Assembly (NCBI GenBank): GCA_964511645.1
Contig: CAZEGV010000005.1
Location: 3,050-67,049, forward strand
Source: CAZEGV01 sp964511645
GTDB taxonomy: Bacteria > Bacteroidota > Bacteroidia > Cytophagales > JAAEPT01
Reading direction: 5' to 3'
DNA length: 64,000 nucleotides
The position numbers were made by a program, and so were the translations under genes. The notes beneath the pieces were generated by a model that did not search any database, had not been told where the DNA came from, and saw only the letters and a program-made list of their open reading frames with translations. Below are positions 18,359-27,348 of the stretch, in pieces (position 1 is the first letter of the stretch; each line of letters opens with the position of its first letter).

Positions 18359-19998
18359 AATTCTTTGGCGATATTAAGTGCCGATTCGCTGGCATTGTCT
18401 CCACTCATCATTTTTGCGAGTTCTTGTACTCTTTCTTGTTTGTCTAATTGTTTCATCAGCGAGATTGTTTTGGCTGATGAGTGATCTTTATAAATATAAT
18501 AATGCTGTTGCCCTTTAGCAGCTATCTGTGGCAGGTGAGTGATGATAATAAGTTGATGAGACTGAGCCATTTTCCTCATCATCTCTCCCATTTTAAGTGC
18601 TACATCTCCACTAATTCCTGTATCTATCTCGTCAAAGATAATGGTTGGCATCTGCTGATGCTCGGCAGCAAGTAGTTTAAGGGTAAACATAAGCCTCGAA
18701 AATTCTCCTCCAGAAGCTACTTGATGAATTGGGGCTAATTGAGAACCCTTATTGGCTGAAAATAAAAATTGAATATCATCGCAACCAAAAGCAGTAAACC
18801 CTTCTGTTTTATCTTGTTTAACTTCTAACTCTGCATTTTCCATCCCAAGATTTTGCAATAAACCTACTACCCTATTTTGTAAATCAGGGATACATTTTTT
18901 ACGCTCTTCACTAAGCTGAGCAGATAATTGAACCAAATATTTTTCTACTTCTTTTAATTCTTTTTGTAATGATATAATTTCTTTATCTACACTCCCTAAT
19001 TGCTGTACTTTTTCAGCAATTTCTTCATGCTTTTGCAACAAAAGACTCACATCTATTACTTGATGTTTGACTAGTAATTTGTTAATCGCATCAACTCTTT
19101 CTTTTATTTCAAAAGCTTTTTCATTGTCATAAATTAAGTTATCATTAGTATTTCCTAGCTCTAAAGATAAGTCTTGGGATTCAATCAATAATGAATTTAA
19201 TCGCTCATACAAATCTTGGTACTCCTTATACTCATTGATGTATTTTGAATTGGCTAATACTTGCTGTAACGTTGCTACAACACCATATTGTTCATCTTCC
19301 AAAGATTGAACGACTTGGCTTAATGAGTTTTTAATTTCTTCTGTTCCTTCTATTTTTTTTAGCTTTTCTTCTAAGTCAGAATCTGTATCAGGGTTTAAGC
19401 TTAGCTCTTCAAATTCATTTAATAAAAAGTTATAATAATCAGCGTCTTGAGTCATTTGAGCTTGCTGACTTTCTAAAATATTCAGTTTTTTATTTAACTG
19501 GGTAAAGTTGGTGTATTGTTTTGAATAAGACGACAATAATCCGTTTGTTTCAGCAAACCCATCTAAGATTTTAAGCTGAAATTGGGCTTTTTTTAATAAT
19601 AATGTTTCATGCTGAGAGTGCACGTCCAACAGTAGGACAGAAAGATGTTTTAGAAAATTTAATTTAACGGGGCTGTCATTGACAAATGCTCTTGATTTAC
19701 CTGAAGGGGCTATTTCTCTTCTTACAATTAGCTCTGCTTCTACTTCTATATCTTGAGAGAAGAGTAATTCATTTACTTGATTAGTATACTCACAAAACAA
19801 GCCTTCTATCACACATTTTGTATCGTCATTGAGTAAAGTCTTCGTATCTGCTCTAGCTCCCATAAGCAACCCTACCGCTCCAAGCATTATGGATTTTCCT
19901 GCTCCTGTCTCTCCTGTCACAACATTCATTCCACCAGCAGGACTCAAATGAAGCTTATCTATTAAAACATAGTTAGAGATGTGTAAATCTTTGAGCAT
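18343..19998 (-). CDS. recN: DNA repair protein RecN
   Basis: 551 residues, full length for this SMC-like ATPase of double-strand break repair. Walker A is GETGAGKS (residues 29-36), the signature/Walker B region is FDEIDTGISGDVA (near 455), and a long heptad-rich coiled coil fills ~150-380. It starts in a TAATG overlap with the stop of the 71-residue gene, so it is coupled to the upstream porD group. Confidence 0.96.
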   Translation of the reverse strand: MLKDLHISNYVLIDKLHLSPAGGMNVVTGETGAGKSIMLGAVGLLMGARADTKTLLNDDTKCVIEGLFCEYTNQVNELLFSQDIEVEAELIVRREIAPSGKSRAFVNDSPVKLNFLKHLSVLLLDVHSQHETLLLKKAQFQLKILDGFAETNGLLSSYSKQYTNFTQLNKKLNILESQQAQMTQDADYYNFLLNEFEELSLNPDTDSDLEEKLKKIEGTEEIKNSLSQVVQSLEDEQYGVVATLQQVLANSKYINEYKEYQDLYERLNSLLIESQDLSLELGNTNDNLIYDNEKAFEIKERVDAINKLLVKHQVIDVSLLLQKHEEIAEKVQQLGSVDKEIISLQKELKEVEKYLVQLSAQLSEERKKCIPDLQNRVVGLLQNLGMENAELEVKQDKTEGFTAFGCDDIQFLFSANKGSQLAPIHQVASGGEFSRLMFTLKLLAAEHQQMPTIIFDEIDTGISGDVALKMGEMMRKMAQSHQLIIITHLPQIAAKGQQHYYIYKDHSSAKTISLMKQLDKQERVQELAKMMSGDNASESALNIAKELLGFD

Positions 19999-20213
19999 TA
20001 TACCGAGTAAATAATTTCATCTATAATAGAAATGTCAAGATGATGTTTGTTCCCTAACATATTACGAATTGTCAATATATTGCTTTTTATTTCTATAAAA
20101 ACTCCATGATATACTTGTGCAGATATCATCACCACATCTAATTCTCTATTAATTAAATCAGAGCTTGTGGCTATTATATCTTTCTTAGCAATTCTAATCA
20201 AGCGTCTTCCCAT
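19998..20213 (-). CDS. Small conserved-looking protein of 71 residues, possibly a small beta-barrel
   Basis: I do not recognise a named family. The gene sits between porD (2-bp gap) and recN (TAATG overlap), so it is clearly translated in this operon. After a basic start (GRRLIRIAKKD) the chain is almost all beta-strand. The pattern VYHGVFIEIKSNILTIRN then LGNKHHLDISIIDEIIY resembles the strand order of Sm/Hfq-like or KOW-like mini barrels. No Hfq RNA-binding signature is present, so RNA binding is only a suggestion. Confidence 0.7.
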   Translation of the reverse strand: MGRRLIRIAKKDIIATSSDLINRELDVVMISAQVYHGVFIEIKSNILTIRNMLGNKHHLDISIIDEIIYSV

Positions 20214-20215
20214 CT

Positions 20216-21130
20216 CTAATTCCTGACAATTTCTTGGTACCTTTCTGTGTTAGCGGGATCTACACTACGCAAAATATTGTAAACATCAGATTTTTCTTTT
20301 GAAGTTTTTAAGCCTTTAAAAATAAGAATGAATTCATCTCTTTTTGCTTTAAACATTCCTTCTATATAAATACTAATAGGTACAACTTGTCTTGTTTCTT
20401 GTAATGCTTTTATAAATGCTATGGCTTGTTGTTGAGATTCTTTTGGCTTATCTTCAAAAACATCCATCCCCAACCTATGGTATTGATAGTAAGCAATACG
20501 TGCTTTCTCTACTTGAGGGCTATTGGTTTGGTTCATCAAGCCCCAACGATTATTAGGATCTTTACCATTAAGCCAACCATCCGAAATACCCTGTGGCACT
20601 GCATTTAAAACATTTCGTGCAATGTCAAAATAGCTTGTACCACCCAACTCCGAAAAAGAATCATAATCATAACCTATAATCATATACGCATAAAAGGAAA
20701 GTATTGAAGTGAGGTTATTTGTGTAAGCATTTTGATTAAAAAACAAGGTTTGACCTGCTCTATATTCAAAACTTACATATTTATCAAAAAAAGAAAAAGT
20801 AGGTGTTTCGTAACCTGAATTATAAACTGGTCGAACAGACTGTATCTGAGCCGTCCCTGAATAAACTCCTTTGTTTACATCTCCTTGGGACAACTGAATA
20901 ACGATACTACAATCTATTTTTTCGTGAGATTGAAATTCGTCTTCGGTCCATTGTTGGTCATTAATAAACCGCTGAAGGTTTTGTTGCATTTCTACAAATA
21001 CTTGCTTCTCTTGTGTCTGCACTTGATCAGCATCAATTATTACTTTGCAATTGAGCTCTTGAGCTGTAGCAATTACAGTAAAAAAAAGAAAAATATTACA
21101 CAGTATTTTTTTGAAAAATCTTAATGACAT
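20216..21130 (-). CDS. porD: Type IX secretion protein PorD (DUF4835)
   Basis: 304 residues with a signal peptide ending in VIATAQ and a mature start ELNCKVIIDADQVQ, typical of the DUF4835/PorD family. Other family marks are FINDQQWTEDEF (near 55) and the central SFYAYMIIGYDYDSFSELGG (near 145, YDYDSF core). PorD is needed for T9SS export in Porphyromonas and Flavobacterium, and its family is usually found next to coaBC and recN, as here. The start lies 35 bp inside the coaB 3' end. Confidence 0.9.
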   Translation of the reverse strand: MSLRFFKKILCNIFLFFTVIATAQELNCKVIIDADQVQTQEKQVFVEMQQNLQRFINDQQWTEDEFQSHEKIDCSIVIQLSQGDVNKGVYSGTAQIQSVRPVYNSGYETPTFSFFDKYVSFEYRAGQTLFFNQNAYTNNLTSILSFYAYMIIGYDYDSFSELGGTSYFDIARNVLNAVPQGISDGWLNGKDPNNRWGLMNQTNSPQVEKARIAYYQYHRLGMDVFEDKPKESQQQAIAFIKALQETRQVVPISIYIEGMFKAKRDEFILIFKGLKTSKEKSDVYNILRSVDPANTERYQEIVRN

Positions 21131-21752
21131 GTTTTACAATATCTTTAGCTACTTCTGTTTTAGCCTTAGCTTCAAACTCTAATTTATTTTCTTTGTCTAA
21201 AATAGTAATTTTATTATTATCCCCACCAAAACAAGTGTCTTTATTCTGCATAGAATTTAACACAACAAAGTCTAAATTTTTACTAATTAACTTTTTTCGG
21301 GCGTTTTCTTCTTCGTTATTAGTTTCTAAAGCAAATCCCACAGCTATTTGTGACTCCTTTTTACTTTCCCCAATTGTTTTGGCAATGTCAATTGTTTTTT
21401 TTAGCTCTATACTAAAAGTGTCCTTTTTCTTTTTTATTTTTTGAGAGGCTACAGTTATTGGCGTATAATCAGCCACTGCCGCCGCTAATATATAAGCATC
21501 CATTTGATCAATATGACGCTCTACGGCTTCATACATTTCTTGAGCTGAGGTTACCTCCTCTATTTTAGCATTTTGGTTAGGCTTCAAGCAAGTTGGACCT
21601 GTTACTAAAATCACCTCTGCTCCTTCTTCTATTAGGCTATCTACAATAGCATACCCCATCTTCCCAGATGAGTGATTACCGATATAACGTACTGGGTCTA
21701 TTGCTTCCTGCGTAGGTCCTGCTGTTACTAAGACCTTTTTTCCTTCTAGCAT
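21096..21752 (-). CDS. coaB: Phosphopantothenate-cysteine ligase half of CoaBC
   Basis: 218 residues matching the C-terminal CoaB domain, which joins cysteine to 4'-phosphopantothenate in coenzyme A synthesis. It starts MLEGKKVLVTAGPTQEAIDPVRYI and carries GNHSSGKMGYAI (near 27) and AAAVADYTP (near 90). CoaBC is normally one ~400-residue protein. Here the ligase is in a different frame from the decarboxylase, with a 7-bp ATGCTAG overlap. The two frames span 1184 bp, one base short of a fused reading frame. This is either a real two-gene arrangement or a one-base deletion. Confidence 0.88.
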   Translation of the reverse strand: MLEGKKVLVTAGPTQEAIDPVRYIGNHSSGKMGYAIVDSLIEEGAEVILVTGPTCLKPNQNAKIEEVTSAQEMYEAVERHIDQMDAYILAAAVADYTPITVASQKIKKKKDTFSIELKKTIDIAKTIGESKKESQIAVGFALETNNEEENARKKLISKNLDFVVLNSMQNKDTCFGGDNNKITILDKENKLEFEAKAKTEVAKDIVKHVIKIFQKNTV

Positions 21753-22279
21753 TTCTCTCTTTTCAAATAAGCTAAAATATCTTCTGGTTCTGCCATTCGA
21801 CCTCTACCATTTAGCCCAGAGGCTAGTTCTCCTTCCTGAGCGTCTATGAGCTCATTTCCGTAAGATTGGATTTTAGCTAAATTATTTTGAGTAGATGGAT
21901 GAATATACATATCTAAATCCATTGCTGGTGCAACCACTACTGGACATCTTGTCGATAAGTAAGTAGCTAATAACAAATTATCACAAAGTCCATTTGCCAT
22001 TTTGGCTAAAGTATTAGCAGTAAGCGGTGCTATAAGCATCACATCTGCCCACAGTCCTAGTTCTACATGATTATTCCACTGCCCATTAGTAGATTCAAAA
22101 TTTGTGTAAACGGGGTTTTTAGATAAGGTTGAAAGCGTTAAAGGAGTTATAAAAGAGGTAGATGATTTGCTCATCACAATACGTACTTCCCAACCTTCTT
22201 TGACCATAAGCCTAGTAAGGTGGGCTATTTTGTATGCCGCGATACTTCCACAAACTCCTATAAGTACTTTCTTCTTCAC
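21746..22279 (-). CDS. coaC: Phosphopantothenoylcysteine decarboxylase half of CoaBC
   Basis: 177 residues, the flavin-dependent CoaC domain that decarboxylates phosphopantothenoylcysteine. Visible marks are GVCGSIAAYKIAHL (residues 8-21), His71 in NNHVELGLWAD, LIAPLTANTLAKMANGLCDN (core near 84-100) and PAMDLDMY (near 117), ending GLNGRGRMAEPEDILAYL. It stops at the normal linker to CoaB, so both domains are complete. It starts 4 bp after rpoZ. Confidence 0.9.
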   Translation of the reverse strand: MKKKVLIGVCGSIAAYKIAHLTRLMVKEGWEVRIVMSKSSTSFITPLTLSTLSKNPVYTNFESTNGQWNNHVELGLWADVMLIAPLTANTLAKMANGLCDNLLLATYLSTRCPVVVAPAMDLDMYIHPSTQNNLAKIQSYGNELIDAQEGELASGLNGRGRMAEPEDILAYLKREKC

Positions 22280-22283
22280 CTGG

Positions 22284-22592
22284 CTATCCTTCGATATTCT
22301 CGCGTTGACGTACCATTACTTTATCATCCATAAATTCCATCAAAGCTACCATTGGTGGTTTTGGAAGACGTTCGTAATATCTTGAAATTTCGATTTGTTC
22401 TCTGTTTTCAAAAATTTCTTCTAAATTATCAACAGTAGAAGCAAATTCAGCTAATTTTGCATTCAAATCATCTTTTGTTTTTACTGCAATTTGGTTAGAT
22501 CGTTGTGCTACAACTTTGATAGACTTATAGATATTACCTGATTTATCGGCAAGCTCACTAAGGTTACGAGTAACAATTGATGCTTTCTTCAT
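22284..22592 (-). CDS. rpoZ: RNA polymerase omega subunit, Bacteroidota type
   Basis: 102 residues of the RpoZ/Rpb6-like protein found between bamD and coaBC in Bacteroidota. It contains GNIYKSIKVVAQRSNQIA (core near 19-36), equivalent to the omega segment that clamps the beta' C-terminus. Sequence similarity to E. coli RpoZ is low, so position and this motif carry the call. It starts 7 bp past bamD. Confidence 0.85.
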   Translation of the reverse strand: MKKASIVTRNLSELADKSGNIYKSIKVVAQRSNQIAVKTKDDLNAKLAEFASTVDNLEEIFENREQIEISRYYERLPKPPMVALMEFMDDKVMVRQRENIEG

Positions 22593-22599
22593 GACTATT

Positions 22600-23430
22600 T
22601 TATTTATTTTGGATATTTTCTAGTTCAGTTTCTATTTGCTTAAACAGTTGCTCTGCTTCTTGCAAATATCCACTATTAGGGTATTTACGAACAAAATCAT
22701 AGTAAAATGTTTTACCATCATTTAGCCTGTCTTTTTTTAGATAATGTGTTTTTCCATTTTTAACTAATCGTTCAACACTTCTTTTTGCAAAAAAACGTTG
22801 GGCTTTGAGTTTTAAAAAGTTCAATTCTTCGTTATATTCAGAACTAGGGTAATCCAACACAAAATCAGTAAAAGAAAGCACTGCTGCACGATAATGCTCT
22901 ATCTTGTAATTTAATTTGGCTATTCTGTATGCTTTATTTTCTAATTTTTTGATTAACGATTCAATTTTCTCGCTACACTCTTTTTTATTTTCCGTATCTG
23001 GATATTGGTTCAAAAAACGCTGTAAAGCATTCATTGCCTTAAATGTATTGGTTTGATCCAATTCTATCTCTGGAGAAAGCGCGTAGAGGGTTTTAGCATA
23101 CATAAACATTGCATCTTCTACCTTTTCGCTACGAGGGTATTTTTCGTAAAAACGCCTAAATCCATCAGAGGCATACACCAAACTTCCTTCATAATAATTG
23201 CAATAAGCATTCATCAAGTGAATCTCTTTTGCCTCTGGTCTACCAGCACTATAAGCAATAATGTCTTCAAACAAATATCCTGCACGATAATAGTTTTTTT
23301 CTTGAAAATATTTTTCAGCAGCTGAATATTTTTCTTCAAAAGTCCCTTTACGCTGTATTCTTCCAAAATCGGAGCAAGCCGAAAACAGTAGTAATAGTAC
23401 AAAAATACCGTGTATACGCATTTTTTTCAT
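22600..23430 (-). CDS. bamD: Outer membrane assembly lipoprotein BamD
   Basis: About 277 residues. The lipobox LLFSAC follows a short basic start, so the protein is a lipoprotein on the periplasmic face of the outer membrane. Five TPR-like helical pairs follow (KYFQEKNYYRAGYLFEDII and similar), as in BamD of the beta-barrel assembly machine. The longest frame reaches 23448, but that start lies inside the promoter -7 box at 23438-23445. ATG 23430, or ATG 23421 (MRIHGIF), is therefore more likely. It heads the bamD-rpoZ-coaC-coaB-porD-recN run. Confidence 0.9.
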   Translation of the reverse strand: MKKMRIHGIFVLLLLFSACSDFGRIQRKGTFEEKYSAAEKYFQEKNYYRAGYLFEDIIAYSAGRPEAKEIHLMNAYCNYYEGSLVYASDGFRRFYEKYPRSEKVEDAMFMYAKTLYALSPEIELDQTNTFKAMNALQRFLNQYPDTENKKECSEKIESLIKKLENKAYRIAKLNYKIEHYRAAVLSFTDFVLDYPSSEYNEELNFLKLKAQRFFAKRSVERLVKNGKTHYLKKDRLNDGKTFYYDFVRKYPNSGYLQEAEQLFKQIETELENIQNK

Positions 23431-23437
23431 AAGCTGA

Positions 23438-23469
23438 CAAAGATACAAGATTAGTTAGTCATTATCAAA
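23438..23469 (-). promoter_or_regulatory. Predicted promoter of the bamD operon
   Basis: On the minus strand, TTTG (23466-23469), a 20-bp spacer, then TATCTTTG (23438-23445) is a near-perfect Bacteroidota promoter. The start point should fall only a few bases before the first bamD ATG, giving a very short 5' leader. Confidence 0.7.
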
Positions 23470-23475
23470 CGCTTT

Positions 23476-24996
23476 TTACTTCTTAGTATTGCGATCAAAG
23501 GAAGATAAAAAGAGAGAGATCTTTGGACGAACGGACTCCATCCACTTAAAACCCGACAAATGGCTTGATTCTTCGGTCAATTGTGAGGGTGGGATAAAGC
23601 GAGCATCTGGTGTGGTCAAGAAAAGAATATTATCAACCTCTCCTTCTTTCATGAAAATATTCATCTCTCCGCATTCAATTTTATTAATTCCCATCAATTC
23701 CCCATCATCATCCTTGGCATAATAAATAGATTCTCCGTTTTTGCTCACGTCTACTTGTACCATTTTTCCGTCCTCAAAGAATCCAATCAAATTTTTCCCT
23801 TTTACCTGATTGTACTCCGTTTTGGTTTTATCTTCCGAAATAACAAAAGCATTTACATTAGCATGTAAGCTTTTAATCCCATTCCCCTCTAAAACCACAT
23901 AAATAGTATCCGCTGTGATTTGACTTCCTCCACTCCATAATACTGGATGATTATAAAAATTTAAGACTGAATCAGTAGTCACATAAGCCATAGAATCGCA
24001 CTTTCCTTGTAGACTTCCTTTCAAAAAAGAAACATTGTCATAAGCATAAATTTGATTGGATTTATTCAATGTGTCTTCTATGCTAATTAAAGTATCTGCC
24101 TTAAGAAATGTAGTATCTCCTCCCGAAATTTGACGCATAACAGGATTCCCTATTATTTTAGACTTAAACTCCTTTCCCCATCTAAACATTTCGTCCCCCG
24201 TAATCGTAACTGAATCTTTATACGAAAACAGAAAAGCATTGTCTTTGGCATATCCAAAGTCTTTTTCATTGTCAAAAAAAATGCTATCTCCTTCCAAATA
24301 AAATGTAGGAGTTTTAATCCAAGCATTTTCCTTAAATGCTGCAGTTTCTGTTTTGGTATTGTAAATCCCTGACTCCGCATAAAGCTGACGATTTCCTGTC
24401 GTTATATTTGTAGGTCCGTAAAAATAAGCATTCTGTGTTTTGGCAACATAACGCAAAGTATCAGTATTAAGTACTTGATTGTTACGATTGAGAACTACAT
24501 TTTTCTTAAAATGGTAATTACCTGAATAACGATAAAAAGTCCCGCCTTCACTTGTGAGTGTAGTTCCTTTATCTACTACCTTTCCTCCACCAAAATAAGA
24601 GGCCACACCAGACCCAAAATTATAGTCTAAGTTATCCGTTGTTAAAGTCATACTCTTACCATCTCTTAGCCGTACATTTTTACGAATATAACTTTGCTTA
24701 GAGTTACCATCATATTCTAAAAAATCACCATAAACATCCAGTTTTTTACTTTTGACATGCACATGCCCAAAAGCAACTAAGGTATTTGCTTTGTCCAAAT
24801 AATACGCCGAATCACACCAAATAACAGTCGTCCCTTGCTTGAGTTTAACATTCCCGATCAATTTACTTACTTTTTTACCTCGGTACATACCAGAAGTAAG
24901 CTTCTTTGCATTTTTGATTTGCATTTTACTCCCCTGCCCATACGCCAGCGAAATAAAAAGAATAAAAAGGCTCGATATAAATATTTTTTGTTTCAA
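23476..24996 (-). CDS. OstA/LptA-like organic solvent tolerance protein
   Basis: About 506 residues with a signal peptide (KQKIFISSLFILFISLAYGQ) and long beta-jellyroll OstA/LptA-type repeats (GNVKLKQGTTVIWCDSAYY near 55, then repeated short strand pairs). This fits a periplasmic bridge for lipopolysaccharide transport in Bacteroidota, longer than E. coli LptA. No ATG precedes the signal peptide. The frame opens at a TTG (25032) inside the palindrome CAAATTTG. The second TTG at 24996 gives a standard signal peptide, so I chose it. It is divergent from tilS with only a 29-bp gap between the outermost starts. Confidence 0.85.
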   Translation of the reverse strand: MKQKIFISSLFILFISLAYGQGSKMQIKNAKKLTSGMYRGKKVSKLIGNVKLKQGTTVIWCDSAYYLDKANTLVAFGHVHVKSKKLDVYGDFLEYDGNSKQSYIRKNVRLRDGKSMTLTTDNLDYNFGSGVASYFGGGKVVDKGTTLTSEGGTFYRYSGNYHFKKNVVLNRNNQVLNTDTLRYVAKTQNAYFYGPTNITTGNRQLYAESGIYNTKTETAAFKENAWIKTPTFYLEGDSIFFDNEKDFGYAKDNAFLFSYKDSVTITGDEMFRWGKEFKSKIIGNPVMRQISGGDTTFLKADTLISIEDTLNKSNQIYAYDNVSFLKGSLQGKCDSMAYVTTDSVLNFYNHPVLWSGGSQITADTIYVVLEGNGIKSLHANVNAFVISEDKTKTEYNQVKGKNLIGFFEDGKMVQVDVSKNGESIYYAKDDDGELMGINKIECGEMNIFMKEGEVDNILFLTTPDARFIPPSQLTEESSHLSGFKWMESVRPKISLFLSSFDRNTKK

Positions 24997-25029
24997 GTGT
25001 TTCGCTGTATGTTTGCAGGTGTAGTGTAG

Positions 25030-25037
25030 CAAATTTG
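25030..25037. promoter_or_regulatory. Palindromic CAAATTTG shared by divergent tilS and the OstA-like gene
   Basis: CAAATTTG is its own reverse complement, so it offers a partial TTTG -7 element in both directions. It lies 25 bp before the tilS GTG and 34 bp before the chosen start of the OstA-like gene. Use as overlapping promoters is inference. Confidence 0.35.
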
Positions 25038-25061
25038 ATGCAAATTACATAAATTTCAGTC

Positions 25062-26369
25062 GTGGTACTTATAAGAGTAAAAGAAAATATTGAAAAATTT
25101 TCATTACAGCCTCAAGACAAAGTTCTTTTGGCAATAAGTGGTGGTGTAGATTCCATGGTATTGGTTGATGTCTTTCGGCGGTTAAACCTAAATATTGGTA
25201 TCGCTCACTGTAATTTTTCTCTGCGAGGAGAAGAATCTGACAAAGATGAAGAGCTTGTTATCGCTTACGCTAAAAGGCACAATACACCTATTCATCACAT
25301 TAGGTTTGACACAAAAAAAGAAGCGAATAGATTAAAACTTTCCACCCAACTTACAGCCCGAAAACTACGATACAATTGGTTTTCTGAAATAAAAGAAAAA
25401 CACAATTACACCTATCTTGCTACTGCACATCACCTAGACGATCAATTAGAGACCTTTATCTTCAACCTATCTAGAGGGACAGGCATTAGTGGTTTACGAG
25501 CGATGCTTCCTCTCAACAATGGACTTATCAGACCTTTACTTAATGTCTCTAAAGATGAGGTTTACGCTTACGCTAAAAAAGAAAGTATCAACTGGAGGGA
25601 GGACAAATCTAACACAAAGGATAAATACAGTAGAAATTATATCCGACATCAAATTACACCCAAACTAAAAGAGCTCAATCCAAACTTACTCAACACTTTT
25701 AACACTACTATAAGTAGGCTTCTTGCTACCGAAAACATTTACAAAAAAGCAATTCAAAAAGACATAAGCAAACTATTTGATGGCAATCAAATCAGTATTT
25801 TAGAGTTGGGAAAACATATTGAGCCTTTACAGTTATTGTATGAAATTTTAAAATTATACCACTTTAGTTATGCTGATTGTCAAGCCATTTACAGTAAACT
25901 AAGCGAGCCTAAAGGACAGTTGTTTTATAGTAAAAGTCACCAAGTCAATATAGACAGGACACACCTATACCTCAGCAAGAAAACTATTAAACAAGATTGG
26001 GAAATTCCCCTTAATTTATCAGAAGAGAAAACAAATCTTCCAAATGGGAAGATGATTCATGTCACAAAGATAGATAGACCCAATTCATTCAAAACAGAAA
26101 AAAACACATTATACCTAAGCTTAGAAAACACAAACATAAACGTACGAATATGGAAAGAAGGTGATAAAATAAAACCTTTTGGTATGCACGGACAACAAAA
26201 AAAAGTAAGCGATATTCTTATTGATGCAAAAGTGCCTCAAACGTATAAAAAAGATGTACTCGTCTTATTAAGCAACTGCGAGATTATTTGGGTAGTAGGG
26301 CATTGTAGTAGTGAAAGTGTCAGAATTACTGACAGGAAAATTAGTGTTAATTGTATAAAACTGGTCTAG
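25062..26369 (+). CDS. tilS: tRNA(Ile)-lysidine synthase TilS
   Basis: 435 residues. It converts cytidine-34 of the CAU-anticodon isoleucine tRNA to lysidine, an essential step for AUA decoding. The N-type ATP pyrophosphatase loop SGGVDS is at residues 26-31, followed by IAHCNFSLRGEESDKD (core near 49) and the ATAHHLDDQLETF region (near 120). The C-terminal domain (~330-435) includes the IKPFGMHGQQKKVSDIL segment (core near 369). The start is GTG. The last ~40 codons exist a second time 1187 bp downstream, beyond an HNH gene, which suggests that this gene end was duplicated or replaced. Confidence 0.95.
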   Translation: MVLIRVKENIEKFSLQPQDKVLLAISGGVDSMVLVDVFRRLNLNIGIAHCNFSLRGEESDKDEELVIAYAKRHNTPIHHIRFDTKKEANRLKLSTQLTARKLRYNWFSEIKEKHNYTYLATAHHLDDQLETFIFNLSRGTGISGLRAMLPLNNGLIRPLLNVSKDEVYAYAKKESINWREDKSNTKDKYSRNYIRHQITPKLKELNPNLLNTFNTTISRLLATENIYKKAIQKDISKLFDGNQISILELGKHIEPLQLLYEILKLYHFSYADCQAIYSKLSEPKGQLFYSKSHQVNIDRTHLYLSKKTIKQDWEIPLNLSEEKTNLPNGKMIHVTKIDRPNSFKTEKNTLYLSLENTNINVRIWKEGDKIKPFGMHGQQKKVSDILIDAKVPQTYKKDVLVLLSNCEIIWVVGHCSSESVRITDRKISVNCIKLV

Positions 26370-26587
26370 CTTTTACTACGCTCTATTTGTCTTTTTCATT
26401 TTTTAGACGTATATTTCAAATACTCAAAAAACACAACGATAAAACGTTTGTATGAGCTGTCCCTACTATGGGGAAATAGTTGTATTTTTAAGCTACAGTG
26501 GAATAACTTATAATGAACGATGAGTATAAAAAAATAATTAAAAATAAGATAATTACCTTTGGGGTCAACTTGGAACAAGAAACATCC

Positions 26588-27289
26588 ATGAAGAAGAAAT
26601 TGAAAAAGAAATCAAGACATGTCCCTAAAAAAGTAAGCCAAGCTGTTAAAAAGAGACACCACTTCGAATGTGCATGGTGTGGAATTGGGTTTACTGAAAG
26701 GCATCATATTGAAGAATTCTCGCAAGGAGGAGAGCATACAGAGGGAAACTTAATCTTATTATGTCCAATATGTCATAAAAAAGTACATCAAGGTAAAATA
26801 TCGACAAGTGAATTGATTACAAGAAAATCTACTCATTTTAAATGCGATCGAATTTCTTCAAATTTCCAATCAACTATGGATAAACTGAAATTCAAGATTG
26901 GTGGCACCTATTATTTTGACTCAGAGAATTTTTTAACTTACAAGCACGAAAAAGTGTTACATTTCGAAATTCGTGATAACCGATTATTGATTAATCTCAA
27001 GTTCTTTAATAAAAAAGGGGATTTGATTTTTTGGATGTCTGAAAATTATTTCTGGGTTAGTAGTGTCTTTAGTATTAAATCAAAACTGAATATTATTGAA
27101 ATTAACCATAATAAGGAAGAGCTTATTTTTAAGATGGAGAAAATAGATGACTATTTGAAAATTACATTGAAAACCTTTTTAGGTGGTGAGATTTTTGATT
27201 TCAATGAAAATTCGACAAACCTTCTTGGAAATAGATTTCATTTCGAAGGTCATTCTGTAACCTCTAAAGACATCTTTAACATAGGATAG
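26588..27289 (+). CDS. HNH endonuclease-like protein inserted behind tilS
   Basis: About 233 residues from ATG 26588, which has an A-rich upstream typical here; an in-frame ATG at 26513 would add 25 residues. A lysine-rich start precedes an HNH zinc-finger nuclease core: CxxC (CAWCG), catalytic ERHHIEEFSQGG, the central Asn in EGNLILLC, CxxC (CPICH) and a final His in KKVHQG. Residues after ~100 form a beta-rich domain I do not recognise. The gene lies between tilS and a duplicate of the tilS 3' end, followed by a 24-bp hairpin. No methylase or toxin-antitoxin partner is seen. A homing-like or defence nuclease is possible; the target is unknown. Confidence 0.75.
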   Translation: MKKKLKKKSRHVPKKVSQAVKKRHHFECAWCGIGFTERHHIEEFSQGGEHTEGNLILLCPICHKKVHQGKISTSELITRKSTHFKCDRISSNFQSTMDKLKFKIGGTYYFDSENFLTYKHEKVLHFEIRDNRLLINLKFFNKKGDLIFWMSENYFWVSSVFSIKSKLNIIEINHNKEELIFKMEKIDDYLKITLKTFLGGEIFDFNENSTNLLGNRFHFEGHSVTSKDIFNIG

Positions 27290-27348
27290 CTGAGAATACG
27301 TAGAATTAACAGTAATAAAGAAAACCTTTTAACAACAAGATCGCTAAG

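Noticed and set aside
26513..27289. HNH gene as part of a restriction-modification or toxin-antitoxin pair
   Set aside because: No methyltransferase, antitoxin or specificity gene lies beside it. The flanks are tilS, a tilS fragment and a repeat.
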